This document shows positions 1 to 7,277 of a stretch of 15,009 bases of DNA, piece by piece; within the stretch, counting starts at the first letter, position 1, and each line of letters begins with the position of its first letter. The notes beneath the pieces were generated by a model. The model was given only the letters and a program-made list of their open reading frames with translations. It was not told where the DNA came from and did not search any database. Both the position numbers and the translations under genes were made by a program. The DNA comes from an uncultured Bacteroidota bacterium. Lineage in GTDB: Bacteria; Bacteroidota; Bacteroidia; Flavobacteriales; Flavobacteriaceae. The stretch lies in the NCBI GenBank assembly GCA_903837025.1, contig CAILTC010000301.1, positions 1 to 15,009 on the forward strand, read 5' to 3'.

Positions 1-1
1 T

Positions 2-232
2 AAATCGGGGTATGAAGGAAAATCAAGAAGTGGTTTTGGTGAGTATGATTTTCCTAACGGGTGCTATAGATTACCAAGTGTTTTGGAATCGGAAAGGCTT
101 ATGACGATTCCAGATGGTTATGTTTCGTCAGTATCAACTGTATCAAAGACTAACAAATTAAAAGCAATCGGATTGGCTATGACTGTTGACGTTATTGCTG
201 GTTTGGTGGCAAATTTAAAAGAAGAAAACTAA
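2..232 (+). CDS. C5-cytosine DNA methyltransferase, C-terminal part (5' end outside window)
   Basis: Reading from base 2, an open frame of 76 residues runs to a TAA at 230-232. It begins before the window, so only the C-terminus is visible. The segment CYRLPSVLESERLMTIPDGY matches the motif IX region of C5 methyltransferases (R-L-x-x-x-E-x-x-R-L-x-x-x-P-D-x-Y), which belongs to the target-recognition side of the enzyme. AIGLAMTVDVIAGLVA matches the motif X helix in phage-type enzymes, where GN-x-x-TVDVIA is usual. Such enzymes transfer a methyl group from S-adenosylmethionine to C5 of cytosine. The usual Asn after Gly in motif X is Leu here, which may lower activity or be tolerated. The catalytic PC and ENV motifs lie outside the window, so activity cannot be judged. 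The stop overlaps the next start (TAATG), indicating translational coupling. Confidence 0.75.
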   Translation, partial: KSGYEGKSRSGFGEYDFPNGCYRLPSVLESERLMTIPDGYVSSVSTVSKTNKLKAIGLAMTVDVIAGLVANLKEEN

Positions 233-624
233 TGAAGATAAAATTACAAACAGGAAAAGAAGTTTATATGGAAGCATTCCATTGCACCCCTTGCTATGCA
301 GGTCTACTTGCTGGTGTGCCAACAAAATCTACAAATCAAGAATTGGTAAAACATTTAAAATACCCAAGTGATTGGGGTACTAGGAAGTGTATTATGAAGA
401 AATCTGATATGTATGCTTCGGAAAATATACTAAAGCCGATTATAAATTCGGTTTGGTTATCATCATCTGAACCAGTTGATGTTAATGATAAAAAAAGCGA
501 TGGAAGTGAACTTGTTTTGATGTGGTTTTCTGAAGAACAACATGATAAATCAATTCAAGAAATAATTATTGAAGGCATTGGAGATATTGTGTGGGAGGAT
601 TTTGCCGATAGCTTTCAATTTTAA
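232..624 (+). CDS. Small hypothetical protein coupled to the DNA methyltransferase
   Basis: This 130-residue protein starts at the ATG that shares its A with the stop codon of the methyltransferase gene, so it is almost certainly co-translated with it. I do not recognise the family. It is soluble, has no signal peptide or membrane segment, and carries a Cys pair near the N-terminus (HCTPCYAG, around residues 18-25). A C-terminal part has alternating hydrophobic residues and acidic patches (IIIEGIGDIVWEDFADSF). Its position suggests an accessory role to the methyltransferase, for example a small subunit, but this is only inference from coupling. A weak inverted repeat (TTCCTA/TAGGAA, 626-631 and 645-650) follows the stop and may help end the transcript. 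The next gene is convergent. Confidence 0.6.
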   Translation: MKIKLQTGKEVYMEAFHCTPCYAGLLAGVPTKSTNQELVKHLKYPSDWGTRKCIMKKSDMYASENILKPIINSVWLSSSEPVDVNDKKSDGSELVLMWFSEEQHDKSIQEIIIEGIGDIVWEDFADSFQF

Positions 625-680
625 TTTCCTAACACATTTTTGTATAGGAACACCAAATATTTATAAAATTTTGATTCAAA

Positions 681-1310
681 TTACTTTATAAACTTTCCGA
701 GTTCTGCTTTTTTAATGTCAAATTGCTCTATCGTTATCATTCCTAAATCCAGCAAATCTTTTTGTTCTTTTAGAGCTGCAATTGCTTCACTTCTACTCAT
801 AGGGCGATTTGGATTAATTAATTCTCCATTTTCAAATGCCAGTTTATAATTCAATACATAAACGGTTACTCCATTAACATTTAATAATAGTGCAGGACCT
901 GCAAGTGAGTTTTTAGAAAAACCAGAGTGTACAATTTTAATTTCCATGATTTTTGCATCTAACCCTTTCAAGTTTTCGGGAAGATAAGTTATTCCTCCCA
1001 TTGCAGCCATTCCCATTCTACCCAACATCAAATAACTAAAATTATTTTGCTGATGAACCGTACTATTAAAAAGTCCTGTATTTACTACTCGAGAAGAATT
1101 AGTTCCGCTTGGTCTTCCAATCTTTATAACACCATCTAAATTAAGTGTTGAATCATCTTCTAGCTTTATAGATTTAAATCTATCCGAATTTCTGTACAGA
1201 CTTGTCCAAGTAATATCTTGGCATTTTTTGACATATAATGTATCCAAACTTTGCCCACAAATTGTTAGAGAACTAATTAATAATGTTCCTAATGCTAATG
1301 CCTTTTTCAT
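681..1310 (-). CDS. Exported protein with C-terminal SHOCT-like domain
   Basis: The chosen start at 1310 gives 209 residues beginning MKKALALGTLLISSLTICGQ, a good Sec signal peptide. Cleavage is probably before Gln (G|QS), as is common in Bacteroidetes. The frame is open further upstream to 1421, but that extension would read through both operator copies and into the divergent gene, so it was rejected. The Cys is preceded by Ile rather than Gly/Ala/Ser, so a lipoprotein is less likely. The last 40 residues (SRSEAIAALKEQKDLLDLGMITIEQF...) match the SHOCT pattern: a short helical pair with L-x-x-L-x-x-x-G-x-I-T-x-x-x-F, often found at the C-terminus of bacterial proteins and thought to mediate oligomerisation. 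The middle part is Gly-rich with a Met-Gly-Met-Ala stretch and is unrecognised. The gene is divergent from the WYL regulator and shares its operator region. Confidence 0.65.
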   Translation of the reverse strand: MKKALALGTLLISSLTICGQSLDTLYVKKCQDITWTSLYRNSDRFKSIKLEDDSTLNLDGVIKIGRPSGTNSSRVVNTGLFNSTVHQQNNFSYLMLGRMGMAAMGGITYLPENLKGLDAKIMEIKIVHSGFSKNSLAGPALLLNVNGVTVYVLNYKLAFENGELINPNRPMSRSEAIAALKEQKDLLDLGMITIEQFDIKKAELGKFIK

Positions 1311-1349
1311 AATTGTATTTTTAATTTTAAACAAAGTACCTCTACTATT

Positions 1350-1366
1350 TTGACAACTAAGGTCAA
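1350..1366. promoter_or_regulatory. Operator copy 1, TTGAC-N7-GTCAA palindrome
   Basis: The sequence TTGACAACTAAGGTCAA lies 40 bp upstream of the start of the SHOCT gene, between it and the divergent WYL regulator. It is an imperfect palindrome with half-sites TTGAC/GTCAA. Read on the opposite strand, copy 2 at 1389-1405 matches it at 15 of 17 positions, so the two copies also form a large inverted pair with centres 39 bp apart. A near-consensus Bacteroidetes -7 element (TACTTTG, minus strand, 1332-1338) lies between this copy and the SHOCT start, so binding here could repress that gene. The spacing is seen directly; regulation is inferred. Confidence 0.65.
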
Positions 1367-1388
1367 TCGCTTGTTTATGTTGATTTAA

Positions 1389-1405
1389 TTGACCTAATTT
1401 GTCAA
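1389..1405. promoter_or_regulatory. Operator copy 2, just upstream of the WYL regulator start
   Basis: TTGACCTAATTTGTCAA (reverse complement TTGACAAATTAGGTCAA) ends 14 bp before the ATG of the WYL regulator at 1420. An additional half-site, TTGAC at 1412-1416, lies even closer to the ATG. Placement over the start region is typical of autorepression. Together with copy 1 and the copy upstream of hsdR at 11933-11949 it defines the pattern TTGACAA-N4-GGTCAA. Confidence 0.65.
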
Positions 1406-1419
1406 TAAATTTTGACTTC

Positions 1420-2340
1420 ATGCTGAATCAACATAAAATACTTCGAGTTTTACAGCTCATTTCATTACTCAAAAAAGAGCCGTCTAAGTCTATTAAGTTT
1501 CTAGCTGGAATATTAGAAAGCACTGACAGAACCGTATATCGTTATTTGGATTTAGTAAAAGAATTGGGATTTGATTTACAAAGAGATTCCCATAACCATT
1601 TTTTTATTGTGAGTGAAGTGGATAATGAAACTATTGATTTCACCAATGAAGAAGCTTCACTGCTTAGAGATTTGTTACTAAGTAGTGGTACAAAAAGCAA
1701 TCTGAAAGATGCCCTTTTGAGAAAAATATATTTAAAATCTGAAATTGTAATTCAGGGTAATCATTTGTTAAATGCTCATTTGGGAAAGATAGTTTCCGAT
1801 TTAAGCAAAGCCATTACCGAAAACAAACAAGTAGTTTTAAAGAAGTATCAATCGGCTAATTCTAATACTATTACAGACCGTTTGGTAGAGCCAATTAGTT
1901 TTACCGACAACTACACTTCATTATGTGCTTTTGAGGTGGAAACTGCTAATAACAAGTACTTTAATATTGAACGGATTACCGAAGTTGAAGTCTTGCAAAA
2001 ACAGAATGAATTTGAACCCCAACACCAATTAGATATTACCGATGCTTTTGGATTTACAACACTGAATGGCTTACCTTTTGATATAGATATTAGGCTTAAT
2101 TTAAGAGCATTTGTACTTCTCAAACAAGAATATCCAATGGTCATTTCTTTTGTAAAACAAGAACCTAAAACCAATAATTACAGATTGAAAATGAGTATTA
2201 ATAATCCTAAACAAGTTATTCGGTTTGTTCTTGGATTGCTGGATGATGTTGAGATTATTGGCTCCGTTGCATTTAAAGATTATTTGAAGAATTATGTCAT
2301 TACAACTTTAGAAAATAACAAAAGTGATTTTGAAAATTAA
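1420..2340 (+). CDS. Winged-HTH / WYL-type transcriptional regulator, probable regulator of the restriction locus
   Basis: The ATG at 1420 gives 306 residues; an upstream TTG at 1399 would overlap operator copy 2 and was rejected. Residues about 5-65 form a winged helix-turn-helix of the HTH_11 type (LQLISLLKKE... STDRTVYRYLDLVKELGF). Residues about 135-195 have the WYL-domain layout: YQS near 143-145, the R-x-VEP strand at 154-158 and the F-x-I-x-RI strand at 181-186. The W-Y-L signature itself is replaced by NYTSLCAF (164-171), so the ligand pocket is atypical. The C-terminal region (FVLGLLDDVEIIGSVAFKDYL) matches the WCX extension. Proteins with this layout (for example BrxR and CapW) dimerise on inverted repeats near phage-defence genes and are thought to release DNA on sensing an infection-linked ligand. 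The gene converges on the restriction operon, and its stop overlaps the last operon gene by 4 bp. The identification as a WYL-family regulator is firm; the regulatory target is inferred. Confidence 0.85.
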   Translation: MLNQHKILRVLQLISLLKKEPSKSIKFLAGILESTDRTVYRYLDLVKELGFDLQRDSHNHFFIVSEVDNETIDFTNEEASLLRDLLLSSGTKSNLKDALLRKIYLKSEIVIQGNHLLNAHLGKIVSDLSKAITENKQVVLKKYQSANSNTITDRLVEPISFTDNYTSLCAFEVETANNKYFNIERITEVEVLQKQNEFEPQHQLDITDAFGFTTLNGLPFDIDIRLNLRAFVLLKQEYPMVISFVKQEPKTNNYRLKMSINNPKQVIRFVLGLLDDVEIIGSVAFKDYLKNYVITTLENNKSDFEN

Positions 2341-2579
2341 TTAACCAATAGCAAAAATATACCCAAAGGGATAGCAATTAAAATTAATAAAGTAAGCATA
2401 CAACCACTGCCAACAGTAGTTTTATTATAAACCTTATTGTATACAAATTTTTTCGGATTGGTTATCCAGCCATAGCCACGAGGTGCTTTTAAACCCAATT
2501 CATTTTGAACTATTTTTTTTACAGAAGTTCGTGCTGCTATTCTTTTGGTAATTGAAGGTATTCTTAATCCGAATTTCAT
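2337..2579 (-). CDS. Small basic membrane protein, last gene of the restriction gene train
   Basis: This 80-residue protein has a very basic N-terminal half (MKFGLRIPSITKRIAARTSV, then GYGWITNPKKFVYNKVYNKTT) and one C-terminal transmembrane helix (about residues 58-79, MLTLLILIAIPLGIFLLLVN). By pattern I recall similar small hypothetical proteins with R-I-P-S-x-K-x-R-I-A-A-R-T-S and NPKK-x-x-YN-x-VYN, but no function is known to me. It follows the 169-aa gene by 19 bp and ends overlapping the convergent regulator gene, so it is probably the last cistron of the operon. Two consecutive single-helix membrane proteins after hsdS raise the possibility of a membrane-acting accessory module. It could equally be passenger DNA. 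Confidence 0.65.
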   Translation of the reverse strand: MKFGLRIPSITKRIAARTSVKKIVQNELGLKAPRGYGWITNPKKFVYNKVYNKTTVGSGCMLTLLILIAIPLGIFLLLVN

Positions 2580-2598
2580 AGTTTATTTAGCTTTGATA

Positions 2599-3108
2599 TT
2601 ATTTTCGAGAATCTACTTTTAATAAACTATTTATCTTTAATTTATTTGAAATTAATATCGATTTCAAAGAATCATTTTCATTTCTTAATTCAATCTTTTC
2701 TTTTTCATATTTAGTTACGCCATTGTCATAACCCAATTTATAGGCTCCACCTATTAAAGTAGCTGTTGCTATCCAAAATAATGGATTAGTAAATAATACC
2801 ATTATTTTATTTTCTGATTTCATATTTGGTTCATTAATAAAATTTTCTAGTTCGATTATACAGCTTTTGAGTATTTCTTCTCCTTGTTTTTTACAAGTTC
2901 CTAAATTGTTCCAATAAGTATTATTTATTCCGCCAGCCTTTAATTTAATAGTTTCAATCTCATTAATTCCTCTATAATTATCACCAAAAATCCTAGTAAG
3001 TAAAATAATTGTTGAACTTTTCCAAGCATCAATATTTAGCCCATCAATTTTTAATTTATTGATTTGATTATTGATAAGTTCAATGTTTTTCTCTTTAGTG
3101 TTTCCCAT
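2599..3108 (-). CDS. Hypothetical protein with one membrane helix and a C-terminal coiled coil
   Basis: The 169-residue protein has three parts. Residues 8-95 form a mainly helical soluble domain (ELINNQINKLKIDGLNIDAW, then LTRIFGDNY). Residues about 102-124 form a single hydrophobic helix (IMVLFTNPLFWIATATLIGG). Residues about 130-165 are rich in Lys/Glu/Asn with heptad-like spacing and are probably a coiled coil. The W-x-x-x-T/S-x-x-x-L-x-x-I-FG arrangement in the soluble part resembles a small N-terminal helical domain I associate with defence-linked proteins, but I cannot name the family with confidence. It lies 20 bp downstream of hsdS in the same direction, so it is probably co-transcribed with the restriction genes. 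There is no signal peptide. Confidence 0.6.
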   Translation of the reverse strand: MGNTKEKNIELINNQINKLKIDGLNIDAWKSSTIILLTRIFGDNYRGINEIETIKLKAGGINNTYWNNLGTCKKQGEEILKSCIIELENFINEPNMKSENKIMVLFTNPLFWIATATLIGGAYKLGYDNGVTKYEKEKIELRNENDSLKSILISNKLKINSLLKVDSRK

Positions 3109-3128
3109 TTATTAGGTTTCCATAATTT

Positions 3129-4634
3129 TTAAACTTTCTCTCCCTGCAACGCCTCTCTTAGAACCTGTCGCAGCAACATTTCGTTATATCCTTGACTTTC
3201 TTTAATACTTTGTTCTAAACCATCACAAAACGTCATTAACTCCTCTAACTTGGCTACAATTTGCTCTTGCTCGTGGAATGGCGGAAGTGGGAAAGGAACA
3301 GTTTTTAAAATTACATTACTTAACATTGGTTGAAGTCCACCATTAACAAATTTTTCCATAATTTCATCTCTACTTTTTAAAATGAAATTATAAACATATT
3401 TATTGTTAATCAACGATTGATTAAATCCAATTAATGCGGTGTTTTGAAAACTAAATTCGTCATCAATATCAATAATTGCTGGAGTTCCACATCCAGCCCC
3501 TCTATTTGTTATTAAGATTTCTCCTCTTTGTGGTGATGCTTTTTTATATAATTCAAGATGGTCTTTTTCACTTACATATAGGCATTCATCCCATTTAATT
3601 CCAGTGTCTTTAATATGTGTAGCAGAAATGTAAATTTTACCTTCTTCTAATTTTTTTGGAGTATTATGGAAACCATCCGTAACCTTTGTACAAATTTCTC
3701 CCAGTCTACACCAAGCCCAATGTTCTGGAATTTCAAAAGGAATTTCATCCTCTGAAATAGGTGCTAACTCTTTTTCTTTTTTGAGTTTTTTCTCAGCCAT
3801 GAGTTGGGCTTTCTCGGCTTTTATTTTTGCAAGCAGTTGTTGTCCTGTTTCCTTCGTATTAGTGCTTTTTATTAATTTTCCTTGCATCGTTTCACGCAAA
3901 AAAGCCTGACGCAATTGCTTGATTAGATTGAGTTGGTGAGTGAGTTCTGTTACGATTTCTTTTGTTCCAAATTGTAAATTAAAAAAGTTTCTACAAATGA
4001 CTTTGTATCCCTCTTTCCAATTTAAGTTGTCAATTATGTGCAAATCAGCAATAGATTTAATTTTTTCTATTTCTTCAAATCCCTTTACAATTCTTTTCTG
4101 CTCTTCAATTATAGGATAACAAAAAGGAATAGTATTTATTTTCTTTTGGTTTACAATCGGTAAAGTTGTTTGGAATAAATCAACATAAAAATATTGTCTG
4201 TGAGCTAATAAATAAAAATAGGCATAATCAACAAACACATCTTCTTTTAAACGAATCCCTGTAATTTGTTGATTTGAAGAAGCTTGTTTTTTTAAAATAC
4301 TTATCCTCCCAACATCTCCAATTGCATTTATGAGAATTGTGTCTGGCTCGTAAATAGTTGCTTGTTTGGTTTCAAAGGCATACTTCGAGACCTTATCTTT
4401 TGCTGTAAATAAATATTTTTCAGAACCAATCTCATCTGGCTTAAACCAATCAAAAGAATCGTCTTCATAATAACGTTTTTCTTGTTTTGAAGGTGTTTTT
4501 CCAGTTTTTATATCAGCAATCACTTTTTCTAAAGTTGTGTTGGTTGCTTCATTCTTTAAATCATTAAAAATAAATCTGGCAATATTAATCACAGGACTTT
4601 TTTCTAGCTGTCTATATTTTTCGGCTGTTGTCAT
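3129..4634 (-). CDS. hsdS: Type I restriction-modification specificity subunit HsdS
   Basis: At 501 residues this has the normal length of HsdS, the subunit that recognises the bipartite DNA target for the M2S methyltransferase and the R2M2S restriction complex. There are two target-recognition domains: TRD1 at about residues 33-175 (from TTLEKVIADIKTGKTP) and TRD2 at about 305-450 (from WAWCRLGEICTKVTDGFHNT). Each is followed by a conserved helical spacer: IIEEQKRIVKGFEEIEKI at 175-192 and PFHEQEQIVAKLEEL at 452-466. The spacers end in related sequences, LRQAFLRETMQGKL (241-254) and LRQVLREALQG (488-498), giving the usual internal pseudo-repeat. A charged Lys/Glu-rich helix (265-290) joins the halves. 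The start overlaps the DUF1016 stop as TAATG. Both TRDs look intact; the target sequence cannot be read from the protein. Confidence 0.93.
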   Translation of the reverse strand: MTTAEKYRQLEKSPVINIARFIFNDLKNEATNTTLEKVIADIKTGKTPSKQEKRYYEDDSFDWFKPDEIGSEKYLFTAKDKVSKYAFETKQATIYEPDTILINAIGDVGRISILKKQASSNQQITGIRLKEDVFVDYAYFYLLAHRQYFYVDLFQTTLPIVNQKKINTIPFCYPIIEEQKRIVKGFEEIEKIKSIADLHIIDNLNWKEGYKVICRNFFNLQFGTKEIVTELTHQLNLIKQLRQAFLRETMQGKLIKSTNTKETGQQLLAKIKAEKAQLMAEKKLKKEKELAPISEDEIPFEIPEHWAWCRLGEICTKVTDGFHNTPKKLEEGKIYISATHIKDTGIKWDECLYVSEKDHLELYKKASPQRGEILITNRGAGCGTPAIIDIDDEFSFQNTALIGFNQSLINNKYVYNFILKSRDEIMEKFVNGGLQPMLSNVILKTVPFPLPPFHEQEQIVAKLEELMTFCDGLEQSIKESQGYNEMLLRQVLREALQGEKV

Positions 4635-5749
4635 TATTCCTCTTCCTTTTTTAATTCATCCTCACTATTCTTTCTACTTTCAAACAACTCGTAAATTTCG
4701 TGTAATTTGTTTTGCAACAGCTCCTTATTAGGCAATGCTATGGTGTATTGGCTTATTAGAGTAGGCGAAATGTTTCGGCTCAGGGCATATTCTACCACTT
4801 CTTCGTCTTTGCCTTTGCAGAGCAAAATACCAATACTTGGGTTTTCGTGTTCTTTTTTTACGTCTCTATCTAAAGCTTCCAAATAAAAGTTAAGTTTGCT
4901 TAAATGTTCGGGTTCAAAATCGGTAATTTTCAATTCAATGGCTACCAAACACTGTAATTCTCTGTGATAAAAGAGCAAATCAAGTCGGTAATCTTTGTTG
5001 CCTACTTGCACACGGTATTCCTCGCCCACAAACAAAAAATCTTTACCTAATTCGGTAATAAAATGTTTCATTTGCTTTAGGAGTTCCTTTTGCAAATCGC
5101 TTTCGGTATAGGGTTCGGGTAAGTTTAAAAAATCAAGAACATAGGTTTCTTTGAAAATAGTCTCAAAATTTGCTGGAAAAACAGCAGGCAATGTCGAAAA
5201 AGTTTGATTGCTAATTAACATTCTTTCAAACAAAGAACTGTTTATTTGTCGCTCCAGTTCCTTTACAGTGTAATTTTCTTTGATACATAACAAAAGATAG
5301 AATTTTCGTTCCTCTTCGTTTTTGCATTTTCCAAATATTGTTAGATGATTTGACCAGCCTACTTTTACCAAAATAGTCTCTCTAATATCTTGGTTTTTGA
5401 ATTGTGTCAGCACTGCTGACACAATTGTATTTTCTTGATTTTCTGTATTTTGTAATTGTGTCAATGGCATTGACACAATTGAAGTATTCTGATAGGTTTG
5501 ATAAAATTGTTTCATTCGGTATAGCCCTCTTCGGTCAAACCCTTTTAGGTCGGGATTGTTATTTTTGATGAATTTAGCTAATTCCGTAACGGTTTTATCA
5601 CCCCATTTTGCATTTTCAATTTGGGCGTGAATGTAAGCACCAATATTCCAATACAAATTAATCATTTCGGTGTTAACGGCCCTATAAGCATTTACTTGAG
5701 CCGTTTTAATCATCGAAACAATCTCCGTAAATTGTTGTTCTACAATCAT
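4634..5749 (-). CDS. DUF1016 (YhcG-like) PDDEXK nuclease domain protein inserted between hsdM and hsdS
   Basis: The 371-residue protein has the DUF1016 N-terminal helical domain (residues 10-85, with LYWNIGAYI and GFDRRGLYRMKQFY) and a C-terminal PDDEXK nuclease domain (about 200-345). The catalytic signature is visible as YRLDLLFYH (Asp257) and VAIELKI (Glu272, Lys274), so the active site looks intact. DUF1016 proteins occur in many type I restriction loci, but their role is poorly defined. Here the gene overlaps hsdM by ATGA and hsdS by TAATG, so it is tightly co-translated with the modification complex. Residues about 90-118 hold two similar segments, IVSMPLTQL and IVSAVLTQF, 18 residues apart. 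These are encoded by two perfect DNA palindromes (separate entries) and probably form a surface loop between the domains. Confidence 0.88.
   Translation of the reverse strand: MIVEQQFTEIVSMIKTAQVNAYRAVNTEMINLYWNIGAYIHAQIENAKWGDKTVTELAKFIKNNNPDLKGFDRRGLYRMKQFYQTYQNTSIVSMPLTQLQNTENQENTIVSAVLTQFKNQDIRETILVKVGWSNHLTIFGKCKNEEERKFYLLLCIKENYTVKELERQINSSLFERMLISNQTFSTLPAVFPANFETIFKETYVLDFLNLPEPYTESDLQKELLKQMKHFITELGKDFLFVGEEYRVQVGNKDYRLDLLFYHRELQCLVAIELKITDFEPEHLSKLNFYLEALDRDVKKEHENPSIGILLCKGKDEEVVEYALSRNISPTLISQYTIALPNKELLQNKLHEIYELFESRKNSEDELKKEEE
5400..5426. repeat. Perfect 27-nt palindrome inside the DUF1016 gene (copy A)
   Basis: The arms are 13 bp each around one central base. The outer ten bases are AATTGTGTCA on one side and TGACACAATT on the other, with centre GCA-C-TGC. 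It encodes IVSAVLTQF in the minus-strand gene. Such a long perfect hairpin with a one-base centre is rare in coding DNA. Copy B begins 54 bp further on, exactly 18 codons, so the reading frame is kept. Confidence 0.85.
5454..5480. repeat. Perfect 27-nt palindrome inside the DUF1016 gene (copy B)
   Basis: It has the same outer ten bases on each side as copy A (AATTGTGTCA and TGACACAATT) but a different centre, ATG-G-CAT. Because the centre changed on both sides together, the palindrome is conserved as a palindrome and not merely as a sequence. It encodes IVSMPLTQL. The two copies could be in-frame palindromic elements or a duplicated hairpin. Confidence 0.85.
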
Positions 5750-7182
5750 TTTACCGCATTTTTTAGTTGTTCTAATAAACGATTACTTTTATCAAAAGAA
5801 CCATGCAACAAATCCATCAATTCCACACTATTGTATTCGTGGGCTTCTTCTTGCTTGGTTGGGTTTTTAATATCTAAATCATAATTGCGGTCTATGATGG
5901 TTTGTATGGGTACTTTCCAAGCAATATCACTTTCCTTGCGGTCTGTCCACCATGTTTTTATTGGGTCAAATTCTTTGGCTTGTATCGGTTTGGTTTTATT
6001 ATATGCTTTTTGTCCTTCGGGTAATTTGTGTTCGTAATACCAAACTTCTTTAGTAGGTGTTCCTTTGGTAAAAAACAATAAATTAGTGGCTACGGTTGCA
6101 TACGGTTGAAACACGGAGTTAGGTAAACGTATAATGGTATGAAGGTTACAATCTTCCAAAAGTTTTTGTCGTACCCGTTGTTTTACACCGTCACCAGTAA
6201 GCGAACCATCAGGCAAAACAATTCCTGCACGACCACCTTGTTTTAATAAGTGTATCATTAAAATCAAAAACAAATCGGCACTTTCTTTGGTTCTAAAGTT
6301 TTGTGGGAAGTTGTTTTCGTTATTGTTAGCTACAATCCCTCCAAAGGGTGGGTTGGCTAAAATAGCATTAACACGGTGTTTCTCTGTAAAGTTGCTCAAC
6401 GGTTGGTCTAAAGCATCGCCAAAACGAATGTTAGGCACTTCCATATCGTGCAAAATCAAGTTGGTTGTTGCCAACAAATAAGGCAATGGTTTGTATTCCC
6501 AACCTATAATGTTTTCTCCAATACTTTTGCTTTCTTCAACACTATTGGCTTGCAATTTTAAATGTTCAATGGCACAAGTCAAGTATCCTCCTGTTCCGCA
6601 AGCAGGGTCTAATATTTTTTCACCCAATTGTGGGTTAATCATTTCGGTAATAAACGAAGTAATGGCACGTGGTGTATAAAACTCACCACTTTTACCCGCA
6701 CTTTGCAATCCTTTCAAAATGCTTTCGTACAGTTCACCAAAAGCATGACGGTCTTTGGCAACGTTAAAGTCCATTTCATTCAGCTTGTTCAACACTTTAC
6801 GAATGTTGATACCACTTTTCATGTAGTTGTTGTTGCCTTCAAAAACTTCTCGTACAATCAATGCTCTACGGTTGCCTGTACTTACATCAATGTTTCGCAA
6901 AGCAGGAAACAATTGGCGGTCAACAAATTCTAATAATTCATCGCCAGTCATTCCTTCATCATCACCAGCCCAATTGCCTTTGGCTTTAACCCAATGAAAC
7001 AAATCAGGAATTGGTGAAGTGTAATTATCATCTAGCAATTCTAGTTCTTTGTCTTTATCAGAGAATATTTTTAAGAAAAGCATCCAACCGAGTTGTTCAA
7101 TGCGTTGGGCATCACCGTTAAGACCCGTGTCTTGCCACATGATGGTTTGTATGCTTTTTAAAATAGAGGAAATGTTGGACAT
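5746..7182 (-). CDS. hsdM: Type I restriction-modification DNA methyltransferase subunit HsdM
   Basis: The 478-residue protein is an N6-adenine methyltransferase subunit. An N-terminal helical HsdM_N domain (residues about 5-140, with MWQDTGLNGDAQRIEQLGWM) precedes the catalytic domain. GEFYTPRAI (167-174) is the typical substrate-proximal motif, DPACGTGGYL (192-201) is the SAM-binding motif I, and NPPFGG (277-282) is the catalytic motif IV of the NPPF type that methylates adenine. All key residues are present, so the enzyme should be active with HsdS. A 95-bp AT-rich spacer (7183-7277) separates it from the upstream ATPase gene. This is the longest gap in the gene train and a possible place for an internal promoter, but I see no convincing promoter motif there. 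The stop overlaps the DUF1016 start by 4 bp. Confidence 0.95.
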   Translation of the reverse strand: MSNISSILKSIQTIMWQDTGLNGDAQRIEQLGWMLFLKIFSDKDKELELLDDNYTSPIPDLFHWVKAKGNWAGDDEGMTGDELLEFVDRQLFPALRNIDVSTGNRRALIVREVFEGNNNYMKSGINIRKVLNKLNEMDFNVAKDRHAFGELYESILKGLQSAGKSGEFYTPRAITSFITEMINPQLGEKILDPACGTGGYLTCAIEHLKLQANSVEESKSIGENIIGWEYKPLPYLLATTNLILHDMEVPNIRFGDALDQPLSNFTEKHRVNAILANPPFGGIVANNNENNFPQNFRTKESADLFLILMIHLLKQGGRAGIVLPDGSLTGDGVKQRVRQKLLEDCNLHTIIRLPNSVFQPYATVATNLLFFTKGTPTKEVWYYEHKLPEGQKAYNKTKPIQAKEFDPIKTWWTDRKESDIAWKVPIQTIIDRNYDLDIKNPTKQEEAHEYNSVELMDLLHGSFDKSNRLLEQLKNAVK

Positions 7183-7277
7183 TAGTGTTTTTTATTATTT
7201 TAATTGTTATTTAATTATTCTTCAATTGCTTGAAAACAAAGAGGTTTGTAATTTTAATTCTTATTTTTAATTCTCAT

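Noticed and set aside
1399..1419. Upstream TTG start for the WYL regulator
   Set aside because: It lies inside operator copy 2, and the ATG at 1420 starts exactly where the conserved HTH region begins.
1311..1421. N-terminal extension of the SHOCT gene by 37 residues
   Set aside because: The extension would cover both operator copies and overlap the divergent regulator, and it would bury an excellent signal peptide that begins at 1310.
1911..2174. Minus-strand ORF within the WYL regulator
   Set aside because: It is antisense to a clear coding region and has no start context or family pattern.
6287..7270. Several plus-strand ORFs opposite hsdM
   Set aside because: All are antisense shadows of the conserved methyltransferase gene and show no domain of their own.
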